Notes under the pieces: model-generated
What the model saw: the letters and a program-made list of their open reading frames with translations, nothing else
Told to the model about the DNA's origin: nothing
The model's database searches: none
Shown: one piece after another, positions 13,621-26,800 of the stretch
How positions within the stretch are numbered: position 1 is the first letter of the stretch
Layout: the number at the start of each line of letters is the position of its first letter
Program-made: the position numbers and the translations under genes
Assembly (NCBI GenBank): GCA_013397695.1
Contig: VYZI01000129.1
Location: 1,585,248 to 1,649,247, forward strand
Source of the DNA: Centropus unirufus
Taxonomy: Eukaryota > Chordata > Aves > Cuculiformes > Centropidae
DNA: 64,000 nt
Reading direction: 5' to 3'

Positions 13621-15701
13621 GTTGCTGTCTAGATAGAGTCTCTGTATTTGAGCTTTTCTTATAAAAGAGCACCAGATAGCTTAGGTTTGACAGTACCTCA
13701 GGGGGCCTTTATCTCTAAAATAAGGAACGTCTTTTGTGGTTGTTTTTTTTGTTTTTGGAACTGCTCTGGCTTTATGTGCATGAAAAGAAGACATCACAGG
13801 TTTTTGGAAACTTTGATCATAATTCTTTAAAAGTAACAGGTTCAAAAGCACCAACGAAAAACAAATGTTAAGTTAAAAATAAGCATAAATAGATTATGAT
13901 TATGAAGATAAATGGTATATGTGTTATTAATCTTTTTGTCCATGAACACAAATAAGGACAGAATCCTACATATGTTGCAAAAGTTCCTTCTAGATAGAGG
14001 AACATTACATCAGAGATTTTCACATTGCAAGCCACTTGAAGTATAAAAATAGTTAAACTACATGGAAGATTCACAGTCCCACATATATGAATTCTTCTGC
14101 AATTGGTTTATGTAGAGGGTTACCAAAGTCTAAATCACAGCACATAAAGATCTCTGTGTTTCAGAATTCTGGTTTTATAGTTCAATGCTTTAAAAATTCA
14201 GGAGTAAAAGATGAGTTGTTATTAATGAGTTAATCTTATCTGCTTTATAAAATGTATTGCATTCTGCTTTCAGGTGGGTGCATGTACTTAAGTAAATTAT
14301 ACTACATGTTGCTTGAACGTAATGAATGCTAATGACAGATAATGGCATCTTATTTCCAATTAGCACTGCCAAGAGAGCCTGGGGTTTCTAGAGCTCATGA
14401 TCACCATATTTTCCAGGAACAGTCCGAGTACTTTAAAATTACATAAATAAGTTTTATTTGTGCTGAATCTATTTTATGATTGTTTCCTTTCACAGTTTGC
14501 AAAAATGCCAATGAACTATACCTCTCTGTAGTTCAATAATTAAAAAAGCAAGCCATTTTTTTATGTAAAACCATATTCCATTTTGTATAAGCATCATATA
14601 TCGTTCATTGTGCTAAAATGAAAATAAAATTTTAAAAAAATATAGAATAATATTTACAAATAAATGCATGTAATTGATTATAGTCAATATTCGGAAAGGT
14701 TTAAAATAGCGAAGACTAATGGATAAGCAATCGGGCTCAAAATGTGAATTTAAATCAAGTATTTCACACTAAGAAATTATCTTCAGTTGGGTGCTGCTCA
14801 AAACAGTTTTCAATGTGAATTGGCAAGGAATTTGAAGTAAAATATTAGCTCAGAGCTGAAAAATATATATTCAGGGAAATAAAGTTGAAGAACTTAGAAA
14901 ACAATCATGCATTGTGCTAGGAATTATGCGTTTTCAGAAACCTATTAAGTATTGTGCTCACTGACATCAAATATGCACTAAAAATCACTTCCTTTCTATA
15001 GCTGCAATGCAGCTTGTTTTTTATTTTAATATTTTGTGTATTAACTTTGTACTTTCTTGATGTATTTCAGTTCAGAATATCACTGTGCAGGAGTTTTATC
15101 TCACCTCCTTATGATCTGTATGATTATGTGTGTTTTTCTCTAATAAAAACGTACAACAACAATAATGTAGCAATGAATTTTTTACCTCCTCCTGCAAGTC
15201 TTGTATTGTGCTGGATGTTATATTGATGGTAATAGCTCAAGGCCCTACTTGGTGACCAGTGAAAGCCGGTCCGCTGTTGATAACTTACTGGCCTTTGGAT
15301 TGAGTCCCAAATGCACTGCTTTGAAAGCTGACCTTTAGATGCAGCCACTTTGTTTACTAAAAATATATCAGGAAGAAATATCAGCATCATATCGGCTGAC
15401 AAAAGATGAGTGTTCTGGAGTTCATTCTGTAACTCCACTCCCTAGTTCAACACCCTCCTCTACCTGGAAAAGCAGGCAACATGCCAAAATGCTGCTGGTT
15501 AAATTGTGTTACATGAGTCTTCTCATACTGCTGTCTGCCAGATCTGGGTGGTGTGTCATCTGTCCATTCTGAATATTGCAAGTAATTTCTCAAGTCTAAA
15601 TCGTAAGCTCTGTTAATATAACTAGATACATGATTTAACCCTGATGCTACCAGTGCTTTAGTTCACCTAACATATTCCTGCAAAACAGTACAGAATGCCT
15701 G

Positions 15702-15761
15702 TCTTCAACAAATAAAATGGATCTTCAACAAATAAAATGAATCTTCAACAAAGAAAAGATG
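15702..15761. repeat. Tandem repeat, 20-bp unit x3
   Basis: Three head-to-tail copies of a 20-bp unit (tcttcaacaaataaaatgga) start at 15702, 15722 and 15742. The first two differ at no more than one or two positions. The third has aaagaaaa in place of aaataaaa. The first two units each contain AATAAA. Confidence 0.85.
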
Positions 15762-17666
15762 TATTCTTCCTGTCTTTTTCTTGCACCAGTTCAATAGGAT
15801 GCTGTATATTATTAGAACATTAATTTTCAGGCTTCTGGATGGATCCCATTATCATGGAAGGTAATGCTCTAGAGTGATAATATCCTACAGAGCTCAGGCG
15901 CCATTGGGAAAAATTTTCAAAAGTATTAACTTCATTTTCATTCATGTCACTCGCATTCCTACTTACTGCAGCTGCTTCAGCAAATGAATTTAATCTGTCT
16001 GAGATACTGACGTCAGTGTACTATCCACTCGCATGAATGACTTCTGGATAAATGACTAAATTAGTGCTCAACAATTATAGTTGCATTTTCATTTGAAAAA
16101 AAATCCCGATATTTGTAGCTGAAAACTGGCTATGAGAGCTGTGCCCAGCCAGTCAGGGGATGATGTGTCCCAGAGCAAAACAGCTTCACTGTCAGTTGTC
16201 TGATACACATGATCAGTGTACTCAAGTGAGATACACCACATTAATTATTCCCAGAAATTATTCCAAGAATAGTTATAAATAGATGTTAAGTTTGAGATAT
16301 TAAAAATCTGTTTACAATTGGTTTGTGACGAAAAGTCAAAATGAGTTCCAGAAATAATTGTTACAGATTGCCTGTTTGTCTCTATTGCATTTCGGAAATA
16401 TTTTCACTTACACTCCACTGCCAACTAAGCTTTTCTTTCAGGTATAAGCTAATATTTTTTATGCAATGATCCAATATGGAAACTTGTCTGAGCAATAATG
16501 TTATAAATAGTGCGACACTGAGCTGATTGTCTGCTTCTATTCATTTTGCGAGAGTTCATCTCACACAATGTCCAAGAAAAAAAAGAAACAAAATTGACAA
16601 CAACAAAAAGTTAACAGCAGCATAGGGATTACTTTTGGTTTTTTGTTTGTTTGGATCATTACTAACTGAACTAAAATGATAGAGTAGAAAACTGCATGGA
16701 GTTTGAAATTTTTTCTGGGCAGAGGCTGATTTTTGTTGTGCCAACCTATCACCTGATAACAGCAGTATCCTGATCCTGAATTTGGTACCAGGCACCAAAT
16801 GCACAGTGCAAACAGTAAATAATAATATCAGGCAAGCAAAAATGTGAATAATTCCATTTCCTTTTCACTATGTCTTACAGGGCAAGTTTTCTGGGTGTCC
16901 ACTCTAGGTGGTGCCTGGAGATTGGATTACCAGAGTGAAATCTTTTCATAGCATGTTAACAGAACCATATATGATCTTTATAAACGAACAAAAAGCAGTG
17001 AAAGAGTCATCTTGAAACTCTTAAGTTTTGTTTTCCCCTCCTTGAACCTTGCTACTTTCTATATGCTTTTTGTTGGGACTGCATAAAACTTTCCATGGGT
17101 GTCCAACGACTGCATAAGGACAAAGGCTGTGAGGGATCAGATTTCTCTTCACAAGCAGTGGAAACACATTTTGTTCTTCAGGGGCAAAGCTGAAAACCTG
17201 TCAGTGTTCTTGGTAGAGATAAGTAATTTACAGGTTCCACACAGTACAATGCAGTCAACTTTGGGGAAAACAAACTGTGCTGAGTTTTATACTGCATATA
17301 TGTTTGAAATTGTGGGTAAATAAGATTTTGGCAACTTAAAAATAGAGAGTGGTAAAGTGGATGATCTTTTTACAGACTTTATTATATCAAAAGGAATTTG
17401 TGCCAGTGTTTTTTGCATCTAGATTTACATATTTGAGATCAATTTTATTTTATGCTCAGTACATGAGATATGTGATTGCCATATAATAGCTGTTATTGTA
17501 ACTGATGTTTTTTTCTTCATATTTTTAAAAATCTCACTATTCCAAATTTTGCTGGACTACTCTATCATGAAGCAGTATTACAATATATTTGGGTTTTTGT
17601 TCTCTATTTTTGTTTTAAGTTGTTCACCTATGATAATAGTGACATGGGTATCTGAATTTGTTACAG

Positions 17667-17725
17667 TGTGCCTGAATATTATGACTACGGTCACGGAACA
17701 AGTGAAGAGGCTTATGACAGCTATG
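17667..17725 (+). CDS. KHDRBS2: KHDRBS2 (SLM1) penultimate coding exon
   Basis: This 59-nt exon has the acceptor gaatttgttacag and the donor TATG|gtaagg. Its first base completes the split Ser codon from the 2837-2919 exon. Then come 19 codons reading VPEYYDYGHG TSEEAYDSY, and a final G that starts the Ala codon finished at 31071. The YYDYGHG block is shared by Sam68, SLM1 and SLM2, which makes the family assignment firm. Five of the 19 residues are tyrosine. The length is not a multiple of three, so skipping this exon would shift the reading frame of the last exon. Open frames on either strand across it (17549-17791 on +, 17578-17769 on -) are shadows in other frames. Confidence 0.95.
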
Positions 17726-20035
17726 GTAAGGTCTATTCTATCCAGCAATAGTGTGAAGTCAAAACACAAATATCTGTCACTGAGAACTTAGAAATTCCTT
17801 CCATGTATTTTTTATTGTTTCTCTGCTTTTACAAAGACCAAACAGAATGGATTTATGTAACTTCAGGGTGTGGTTTGACTTATTGAAGTGACCAGAAAAT
17901 TGGACAGATCAATTTTGATTGAAATTACAGAGCGAATGAATCAGTCATAGCACTGAAGTTTCTGATTACAGCCTGAATATATTTCACAGTATAAAGTTTC
18001 AGTCTACTTGATGTGCCAGCAATACTATGCATCTCCTGCTGCCATATACATCACTTCAGCAAGTTTTGTGAGATTTAGAGCTATAGATTTAATCAAATTA
18101 GAAGGAGACAATGCTGTACCACCACTGAGGCCCCCAGTGCCCCAAGAGGTGAAGGAGTATCTCATGCCATAAGACAGAGCAAGTAGAGAGAACGCCATAC
18201 TTATTTCATCTCCCCACATAGTCTGTGTCTGAGTTGGAATAGTTCCACTTCATGGAAATAGGGGATATGGGAGCAAAGAAAGTATTACTCCAATGTGTAG
18301 AGCCCATTTTCTAAGTCTGTTTTTTGACATTAGTGATTTATTGCAATAACTAATTAGTATCTACTCCATCTGTTCCTATCAATATTTTTTCAATAAGTTT
18401 CAATAAGATGGCACAGTGAACCTCTGACATTTTTATTGAACTAATGGAGCAAAGCTGACTATAGTCAGCTTAAAAGTAAACTTAGTGTGTTCAGCAGAGA
18501 TGTCATGCTTGATTTACTACTACTAGTAAAGTATTGTAAAGTTACATTGTGACTTCCAAAGCATTGTGAAAACAAGAGCTGCTGGAAATGATGCTGCAAG
18601 TAAAAGTTACTGTAAGGGGTTATGTATGGATTGCTGCTTGAAATAAATAATTTTATTCCAACAGCTGTGAAGCAAATTTCACTCTAATACAAACTTGCAG
18701 TTCCCTTTGTATTTGCCCAGAAATCACAAGACATTACTGAGATGTCAAAATGATTGCATTGCATAGTCAGGAATAAGTTTTTGCATTATCAGTACTCATA
18801 ATACATTTGGATAATACAATGTGCAGTCAAGCAGATTTTCAGTCCCAAATAAGTAATAATAACAACTCATCCATATGAATGTGTGTGGTTCAGTTACCCT
18901 TTGTTTTGTTTCCTTTTTGTATGTGTTTTTTTAATACCTGCATTGAAAGACCTTTGCTCACTTCTACAGATCCCCTCTCCACCTCACCTGCCAAATTCAT
19001 TGCTAAGGTTTTGGGCAATGCAGAAAAGCAAGACTGAGCTCAGCAGTAAGAATTACGTAACGTTTAACTAAACTTCCCCATGCTGAATATTTTCTGTGTG
19101 TTTGGGAAAAACATTTAAAGTAATGTCACTCTTCCTCAAATCCCTCATTTGTAGAACTAGAATATTACTTGTTTTCCCGGCAGGGGTTTTAAATGGACTA
19201 ATTAGCTAAGGCTTACAAAGTATTCAAAGAGTGGCATCATGACTGAATTTATGCTCTGCATGAAGCTATGGTTTTGGGTTTTTTTTTACATTCAGCAGCT
19301 GAAACAAAATCAAAATGCCTGGGTTTCCTTTGCCAGACCTGTCTTAAAATACATGGTTGATAACTGTGGACTTGCTTTCTTGCTTAAACTGTTTTCTGGC
19401 ATTTAAATACAAAGTTCCGGAATAGATTTATCCATAACCTGTAATATCCTTAAAAATGCAACAATATTCCAAATTGCAATTTTTCTGCTTTCTGAAATCA
19501 GACACGTTTCTATGTGAGTGTTTGTGCTCCTATAGATTCTCCTACTTTAGCAGATTAGTAAGTTTCCTAGTTCTTTGCCCTGGAAACCTGTGTGTGAAAT
19601 TCCTTCATGGCAAAGTAATCTCCATTCATCTGAGGAGGTAACCTGAGTATATGGAGCTGCAGAATAGGATCAGGATTATGCAGCTTCTGCTAGAGAATTT
19701 TCACTGTTTTAGGCTGAGGAACAGAAATTTGGGACATATGCCTGAAAATCCTCATATGGACATAGCCCTTATAGGCAAAAAATCTTTAGCAGGCTCTTTA
19801 AAAGGCAGGTCACTTAAAAGTGCTGCGTAATTTTCTAAAATGTCAAGCATCCTTTCCTCTGATCACACTCAAGAAGCATTTATGATACTTATGTCACTAA
19901 AGTTCTTGATATTTGCAGACATTAATTTAAATCTGGGAGTCTTAACTAAGATGGTAGTGTCATTTTAACTTGATGGTGATGCTTATATTTTAACACAGAA
20001 GACAAGAAACTGGATTTATATGCATTGCTGTTACT

Positions 20036-20068
20036 ATACTTCAATAATTTTGTACTTCAATAATTTTA
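20036..20068. repeat. Short direct duplication, 16-bp unit x2
   Basis: The word acttcaataattttgt is followed at once by a near-identical second copy ending in tacc. It is a small tandem duplication in the last intron with no apparent function. Confidence 0.7.
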
Positions 20069-22219
20069 CCTTCTAGCACTGTTGTCGTTTGAGGACTTTT
20101 CTAGGGAAAACCGGAATTTAATGACTTGTCCTACAAATCGATCAGGATCAAATGTATAACTGCAAATTTGTAACCTAGAGCCTTTCCTGTGCATATCTAG
20201 GGTCATGCCCAAGTCCAAAAGATCACCCTCACTAGACAGGACCACTGTAAAAGAAAAGCTATTGGTAAACTGTTCACATTCTTCTCATTTCTTTCTCTTT
20301 TCCCTGTTTTTTAGAGGAACAAGCATTCTCAATTCAAGTGTGCTGTGTTAGGTCACTCTAGAAGGATAACAGAGATAGTATGACGTGCTGGCAAGGCACA
20401 TACAATACCTTGTATGCTACATTAATTATATCTGACCTGCTTCACAGTAATTTCATCGGAATCTGTTGTCTGCATTGAACCAATCAGAGCGGTCAAGATT
20501 TTCTTTATCATTTACTGTTTCTGTCTTAGTTATTCCAAAGCTGAGAACTCTAGCAGACAAGCTCTGCCAGTTCCTGCTGCAGAAGGTTGAAGAGGCTTCT
20601 GCCTCTGCTTCCAAAGTTTGAAACTGCCCTAGCAAGTATTGAGGAAAGTGTGTGCCTGTTTTCAGAGGCTGTTTTTCACAGCCTGGGGTGTATACAGCCT
20701 TGTGTATTACCTAAAGGTAGTGATGATTTATGTTTGTATGCCAGGTCATGAACTGCAGTATCTGAGAGGCCAGTACACATGGACTGTGTTGCTGCTACCA
20801 AAACAAAAAAAAGCAGAAACCTTAGGTAGAAAGTGGAAGGAGTTAAAGTCCATAACTCCTAAATCACCACAATGAAGTTAGAATAACACCATCTGCCAAA
20901 GGCCTTAGGCAAGAGTTGGGAGGGTTAATCTGTACCTTGTGTACTACACAGGGAGGGAATTCCATTCACATTCCTGCTGATGTTCAGGAAGAGCTTGCAA
21001 GAATGCTTACTGTATGTGCTGCGATTGCAGCAAAGAGATATTATTTAAAAGTGTTCTATTTTCACGAGAAATTTTCAACTGCTCACATCTTATCCAATTA
21101 CCACGTTTTGTAGTGCATATTCTACCCCAGTTTAGTGCTCAGTTGTAAACAACTGGCATTTGGTTTTAGAATAATTCCATCTTTAATTAAAATTGTAGAG
21201 TGTAACTGTTTGGTATAATTCCTTTTAATGTAAGACACCATTTAAGTTTTAAAATGCTGCCACAATGATTTAACTGACTATTTCACAAATAATTCCCTAC
21301 CAACCACTCAATATGAGAGCTTTGCAGTTGTGATAACAATTAGTTTACTAAGTAAAGCTCCACACAGACAGCTATTTATAAACAATTTTAATAGGGCTTT
21401 ATAGGGCTAACAACTAAGAATGTACAGCAATGTTCGACTTTGTTATTATCTGTTTTATTTTTTTAATTTTGTGTTTGTCCTGAAGAGGTTATCTAGTGAT
21501 ACTTTTTTAGAATAACAATGATAGTTTCTACTGAACAAGTGAAAGTAAAACTAAATATATAATGAAATTTGGGGAGGAAAGAGTGTATGGAAGGTTCAAA
21601 CTTCAAGAATTCTGATAAGTAGGTTGATTGAAGAGACCTTAGAAGTTGTAAAATTTCATACTTCATTGCGAGACATAAGCATGTTCATTTCATGGAGAAA
21701 CTCAAGTAACTACCATCCCAGTGCGAAATAAACCCTGTATCGACTAATCTATAGCAAGGACAAAGCCAAATGAAGCCATGCTGCAATGTATACAAAAAAT
21801 ATTTGTCATTTTGGGGAAGGCCCTTCTTAACACTTGCTCTGCAAGTGAAAAATTGCTTGGTTTAGCTGCCAAGTCCAAGTTCCTTCCTTGTTTTTAAGAA
21901 TAACTTTGGTATCGTAGGTCACTGGTCCTAAAATGCATTATATGATGGGGGCTAAGGGTTTCTTACCCTACTTATTTCTGCCCTAGTCCCATTTAAGTCT
22001 TCAAATATGAAATTAAGTGCTCAAATAAGGAAGTAATTGATCTACAGATGTAAGAAACGTATGTCTGATTGTCCTTGTTACAGTATTGGACTTCATACAG
22101 CTTGTGATTGTAGGTAAAATCTTTACTAACACCAATTAATAACGCCTTACTAATGATCGTTTATATCATCTGAGCGTATATATTTGGTATCTGATAGAAA
22201 ATATCAATGGAAACATACC

Positions 22220-22900
22220 GAAGAACACTTTCTTTGGTGTCTAGGTCTTTGAGCATCTAGCATTGATTAGGCCTCTCATTGACAACAGCAAACAGATTGT
22301 GCCAGCTTGGTGGAGTTTTTCTCCTGTGCCTCAACAGAGCACCTGGCAGGCAGGTTAGTGATTACTGGGTGCTTCTACACTAAGATAGGAACGGGAGTGC
22401 TCTTCTGAAACCAGCTTCCCCCTTGTCTCCATTTATCACTCTTCACATCACTGAGAGCCCTCAAAGTACATGACTTCTAGTTTGAAACTAAACCAGAAGA
22501 TGCAGTCCCATCTGTTCATGAGATTTCGGTTCAGGGGCTCAAACTAGGGCCATTCTGAAAGAGGAAAAGCCTCTAGAAGCCATATCAAGTGAACATCAGG
22601 CCCTCAGTATCAGCTCTCTCCCTCCACAGATCTTTCCTATTTGTATGCACTTTGTACTAATATTGCTGTAACACCTGGGTCCTGATCATTCCCCAGCTGT
22701 CCAGGATAATGACCTTGCTACATGTGGCATACTTCTGTCCCAAAAGATGCTAGAGTGTTCCCTGAGCCTGCATGACCACCTTTGTTTTTGGGGTCATAGA
22801 GGCATCTGGTCTCTCCTTGAACACAAGGCACATATACACCAGCCCTGGGAAGATGAGTCTACCTGTACAGCTATTTTTCTTGCAGCAGAAACAGGAGTCA
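22220..22900. other. Less AT-rich intronic stretch, unassigned
   Basis: About 680 bp of more balanced base composition than the surrounding intron, with stops in all frames at short intervals. It could be a strongly decayed transposable element or a regulatory region. I could match it to no family by eye. Confidence 0.2.
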
Positions 22901-24735
22901 TGGGCAAAGTATGTACTAAATAAATTACTGCTCCTTTAACCTTCTGCATCAGTTATTCCTATACTTACTACAGTATGAGAGATCCTGTTGCTACTCCACG
23001 GGACAGAGTGAGCTGTCAAACGCATTTCCGTGATCTTCTGCAAAATTGTAGCAACTCGTTTACCGGAGGAATCACCTTACCTGTCTCTCAAATAGTGTTT
23101 CTTGCCTCAGAAGTGATTTATGATTTTCAAAGGAACATGATTTTGAAAGTCTGCAGGAAAAGGAGCCCATTTTGAATTCAGTTATGACAGATACTGTGGG
23201 GATGATACTAAAGTTACTGTTGTTTTGTCAAATCAGTGTTTTAATTAGGCTACAATTCTTTAGAAAGTTCCATATTTAAACCTGTCACATTCTTTTAACT
23301 GACTGTATATCCTAAAATTTTTTGTACTTCAGTTGTTATGCTACAACACAGAAAAAAATGTAAACATAGCACAAGAGAGTGCTTTTAATTTATAGCAACT
23401 TGTTGTGCCTTCTCTATTACTCCTGAATTATAAGTAATTTTCTATGAGAGAATAAATAACTCATTCAAAACCTTTCACATATAGTATTTCAAACGCTAAT
23501 TTCACTGCCTTTCACTGAGGAGACCATAGAGTTGGAGAATCTAAGACAAAAGTCCTGTAATACTGATGTGCATGTAGTGTTGACCATCTATATAATTCCA
23601 GGCACAGTGCAGCACTGCACGGTTCATGATGCATTACCATAAAGTAATAGAAAAACATTTTTTTTCTGAAAATAAGAGGATAATAGAACTTCCATGCTGT
23701 GACATTTATACTTACCTCACAGAAATACTGTTAATAATCTCTTTTATCCCTTCCTTGCAATTTCCCAAAGCTGTGTATTATGATGCTGCTGCTTTCCTGT
23801 CTGAGGAAGATGTTCATTGCAAAAGTGGCTGAAGCCTTGTAAGAAATTATTTTCTCCAGTAGTCATTAATGCTCTTCTTGCTGCCATTCTTTAACCCACA
23901 GGTGCACAAGAACTCCTCATCAGCCCTAGTGAAATAGATGTGAAATAGATGTGGAATAACTATGTAGTGTTAATTTGTAAAACCTCCTGAAAAGAAGGTA
24001 CTGTCAAGCATAGGGTCAGTGCATTTTTAAAACAGTTAGAGCTAACTTCAAAAAATAGACTATTAAACAACAGGGTTTTCCTAGCATTTCAATTTTTTAA
24101 GCCTATTGCATACGCAGTAGGTTTAGTAAAATAAGTGCTTTTAGCACTTAGTATGCATAGTGGGCTTGAGTCTGTCTCAAATACAGTTTTTGTCTTAGGA
24201 TAAGATTTGGCATTCCAAATAAGAAAGGTACCATTTGTGGTTTGAGAGGTATCCACTTCAGCTCTTCTTCTCGTGAAATTATAAAACGCATAGATATCAA
24301 GTCAGAAGATCCTATGTATGTTGCAGGCTTTGCAGATAAGCAAAGAGAGAGCAGAAGAGTTAAAAAAAATTACAAAACCTATTCTTGACTTTTTGGTCTA
24401 AAATAAAATATACTTGTCTCATTATGACATAAAAGTGCAACTGTCTTTTCTGTGTGGATTAATGGGGTGAAATCCTAGTTTGGCCAATGTTAGTTGAACT
24501 TCCATCATTAGATTGTGTAGGGAAACTGTCGAACTTGTAGGAAGTACCATTGCTTAGTACTTTTGTCTCCACCCACATTTTCATGGAGGGGAAAATTTGG
24601 ATGCAAACTAGAAAGACAGCACAAATTGAATTATCCAAAGAAAATAATTCTAATTTTCAGTGTTCTTGTTTTAAAGTTAATTGTCTGGTTTCGATCAGGT
24701 CTTCTGCTCAGCACCTCTATAGCACTTTTCTCTTA

Positions 24736-24892
24736 CTGCTCAAGCAATTAATTACACCTCAGAGTACCCCAGGGAGGTGGATATTCCTGTCTCTTTCTAC
24801 CAGTGAGGAAGACATACCACAAAATATTAAACAATTATCCAAGGTCACCGAGCAAAGAAGTAGTAGAGCCAGTAGTCAGAATTCCTGAATTC
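24736..24892 (+). mobile_element. MIR-like SINE relic, sense
   Basis: This stretch follows the order of landmarks in the MIR/CORE-SINE consensus. First comes a cctcagagtaccccagggaggtggatatt block (24757-24785) corresponding to the part before the 'gatgaggaaactga' core. Then come cagtgaggaagacat, a ccaaggtcacc..agcaaagaagtagtagagcc region, and an aattcctgaattcc end. Many substitutions show that it is ancient. It contributes part of the chance frame at 24550-24888. Identification is from memory of the consensus. Confidence 0.6.
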
Positions 24893-25045
24893 CACTTACA
24901 CTGTATATTTAGTGCACTGAATTCTCTCCAAATGTACATAGTATAATAACCTTGCAAAGAAAGTAGATTTTTTTTTTCCCTGGTAGGAAATAAAGCTTTT
25001 TTTTCTGAAATAAAAACAGCTTCCATGTTTCTAATAGCACTGAAA

Positions 25046-25085
25046 GCTAAATATCTAAACAGATAAGCTTAAATATCTAAACAGA
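25046..25085. repeat. Short direct duplication, 22-bp spacing
   Basis: The word aaatatctaaacaga occurs twice, starting at about 25049 and 25071, forming a small tandem duplication. It has no apparent function. Confidence 0.7.
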
Positions 25086-26734
25086 AGAGCTCTTTTTATC
25101 TCTTCCCAGCCACCTGTCCTCAGAATAATTGACCAGAGATGAATAAACATGCGCCCCAAAATTATGGGCAATATTCAGATGTTTTAAGTTACCAGGAAGA
25201 AGTCACAATCAGCTCTTTATTTTTACTGGAAATAAGCAATGAATATAAATGATAAAATTATTAAGAAATAATATATTCATGTGCAATCACATCCTGTTAA
25301 TACTTTTTTTTTTCATTATTTTAAAGCATATATTAATATGACCTGCCTTTTTATTACTTTTATTGTTGCCCTCTTTGCATTTGTGAAAGAGTTTATACAA
25401 TGCTGGAAAATTCCATGACAAGGTTGCAAAGGTCTGACTGAAGAGTAAGGAAAAAAAAGTCCTCTGCATAGGTGCTTTTCTTGAATTGCTTTTCTTGAAT
25501 CTTGTAATAGAGAACATTTAAGCTTGTGATGATCTCCACTACTCTGGATAAAATTTTTAAGTAGATGGAACCTTAGGAATTTTTCTGTGCTCTTAATATT
25601 ATAGAGGTAAAATCATAAGACTGGAACAAATTCATATGTGTTTGTTACAAATTATTCCATTTAGTGACCCCCACATACAAAGGAATTTCACAGGTTAAAA
25701 ATACTGTGACCTTTCTTGGCCTTTGACTCTCTAGTTTAAACAGAATGTTACCTTAACTTCTGTGTTTAAACTGTAGAGCTACTGAGTCTTCTAGCTATTG
25801 ATCAAATAATAACCTTTAGGGATAGTCTCAACTTTTATATCAATAATATCTGTGATAAATAATAGAAGTATTTACATAACTAAGTGAACACAGCAGCTAA
25901 GATTCAATCTGAATTGTGAAAAGCAGTGAGAAAATACTAATAAATAATTTCAATCAATCATATACCATGGGTGCTGATTCCATGTGATAATACCAAATCA
26001 TCTATGTATCTTGTAGGTGGGCTTCAAATATAGATTCATAGGAAGCATACAGCAAATGGAAAGAAGTAGCTAGTGCAATTACAAGGGCTGTGCCCATGGC
26101 TTCACATTTCTTTTCAATGAAGCCACCAAAAATATTTGCTGTGAGACTTGTTACTCTACCCAAAGCAATCTTTATACCAAAAACACAGACTCCTCAGCTG
26201 TAAACTTTTGTGCCTTTCCATCATGCCACTGTAACTTATGCTTTTAGTTTCTGAAAGGGAAGCAGTCATCATTTCTTCTTAGCTAAGAATGGCAACATCT
26301 GAGAGATGACCCCGTTGGTGATACCCCCAAATTCCTGGAAAAAAATGGACCTTTAGTCCACAGTTATTGAGCAGCCGGTGAGGATTTCTTTTCAATCTCA
26401 GTCTTTGACACCTGATAGCACTGGTGACAGTCAGACATGAAAAGAACAGGGCGTAAGAGGTGTCTTCTAGAGTAGGACTGGAGGGAAAGCTGGACATCAA
26501 TGAGGGAGCAGAGAGGTCAGTCTTCACAAGGTTTATTTGCATGAGAGTGAGAAGGAGTAAAAGAAATCAATAATAAAACACGAAGACAGCCCTGCACATT
26601 CCTTCAGCTCTTGGGCACGCTGATTTACAGACTCGGTAGCAATTCTCCTGGTTACCTTTCTCATTTGCAGACCACAGCTCTTACCTGCTGTTCACTTGAA
26701 ATCTTCATCAATATCTACTTCATCAAATATGTCC

Positions 26735-26800
26735 ATAGTTTATTGGATGAGCAGTCAGGAAACAGGATTCAATTCTCATCTGCCTTGCCTGCGATAAAGT
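26735..26800 (-). mobile_element. Possible MIR-like SINE relic, short
   Basis: The segment ggatgagcagtcaggaaaca, followed by ggattcaattctcatctgcc, resembles the 'agtcaggag..ctgggttctattcc' part of MIR-type SINEs. The rest of the consensus is not clear on either side. The match is short and decayed, so this call is weak. Confidence 0.3.

Larger units (their letters stand above)
2920..17666 (+). other. KHDRBS2 intron, 14.7 kb
   Basis: The intron is defined by a gtaagc donor at 2920 and a ttacag acceptor ending at 17666. It is mostly AT-rich unique sequence, with no CR1 copy recognised by eye. Exceptions listed separately are an exon-like segment at 5930-5978, a more complex and less AT-rich stretch at about 13190-13620, and a 20-bp tandem repeat at 15702-15761. 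Open frames of 60-104 codons (for example 7045-7320, 8445-8744, 10201-10449 and 15124-15438 on -) have no recognisable domain and are most likely chance. Confidence 0.85.

Noticed and set aside
15124..15438. 104-codon minus frame and the opposing 77-codon + frame at 15339-15572
   Set aside because: They overlap on opposite strands with no recognisable family. Likely a locally stop-poor stretch of intron.
17549..17791. 80-codon + frame over the penultimate KHDRBS2 exon
   Set aside because: It reads a different frame from the exon and runs through both splice sites. It is a shadow of the real exon.
23771..23838. Possible extra KHDRBS2 exon ending before gtaaga in the last intron
   Set aside because: The acceptor is poor (tttcccaaag) and the frame ends in TGA before the donor, with no resemblance to the KHDRBS family tail.
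24550..24888. 112-codon + frame as a gene
   Set aside because: Its second half is the MIR-like SINE relic, and an overlapping frame exists at 24563-24751. No splice sites or domain support it.
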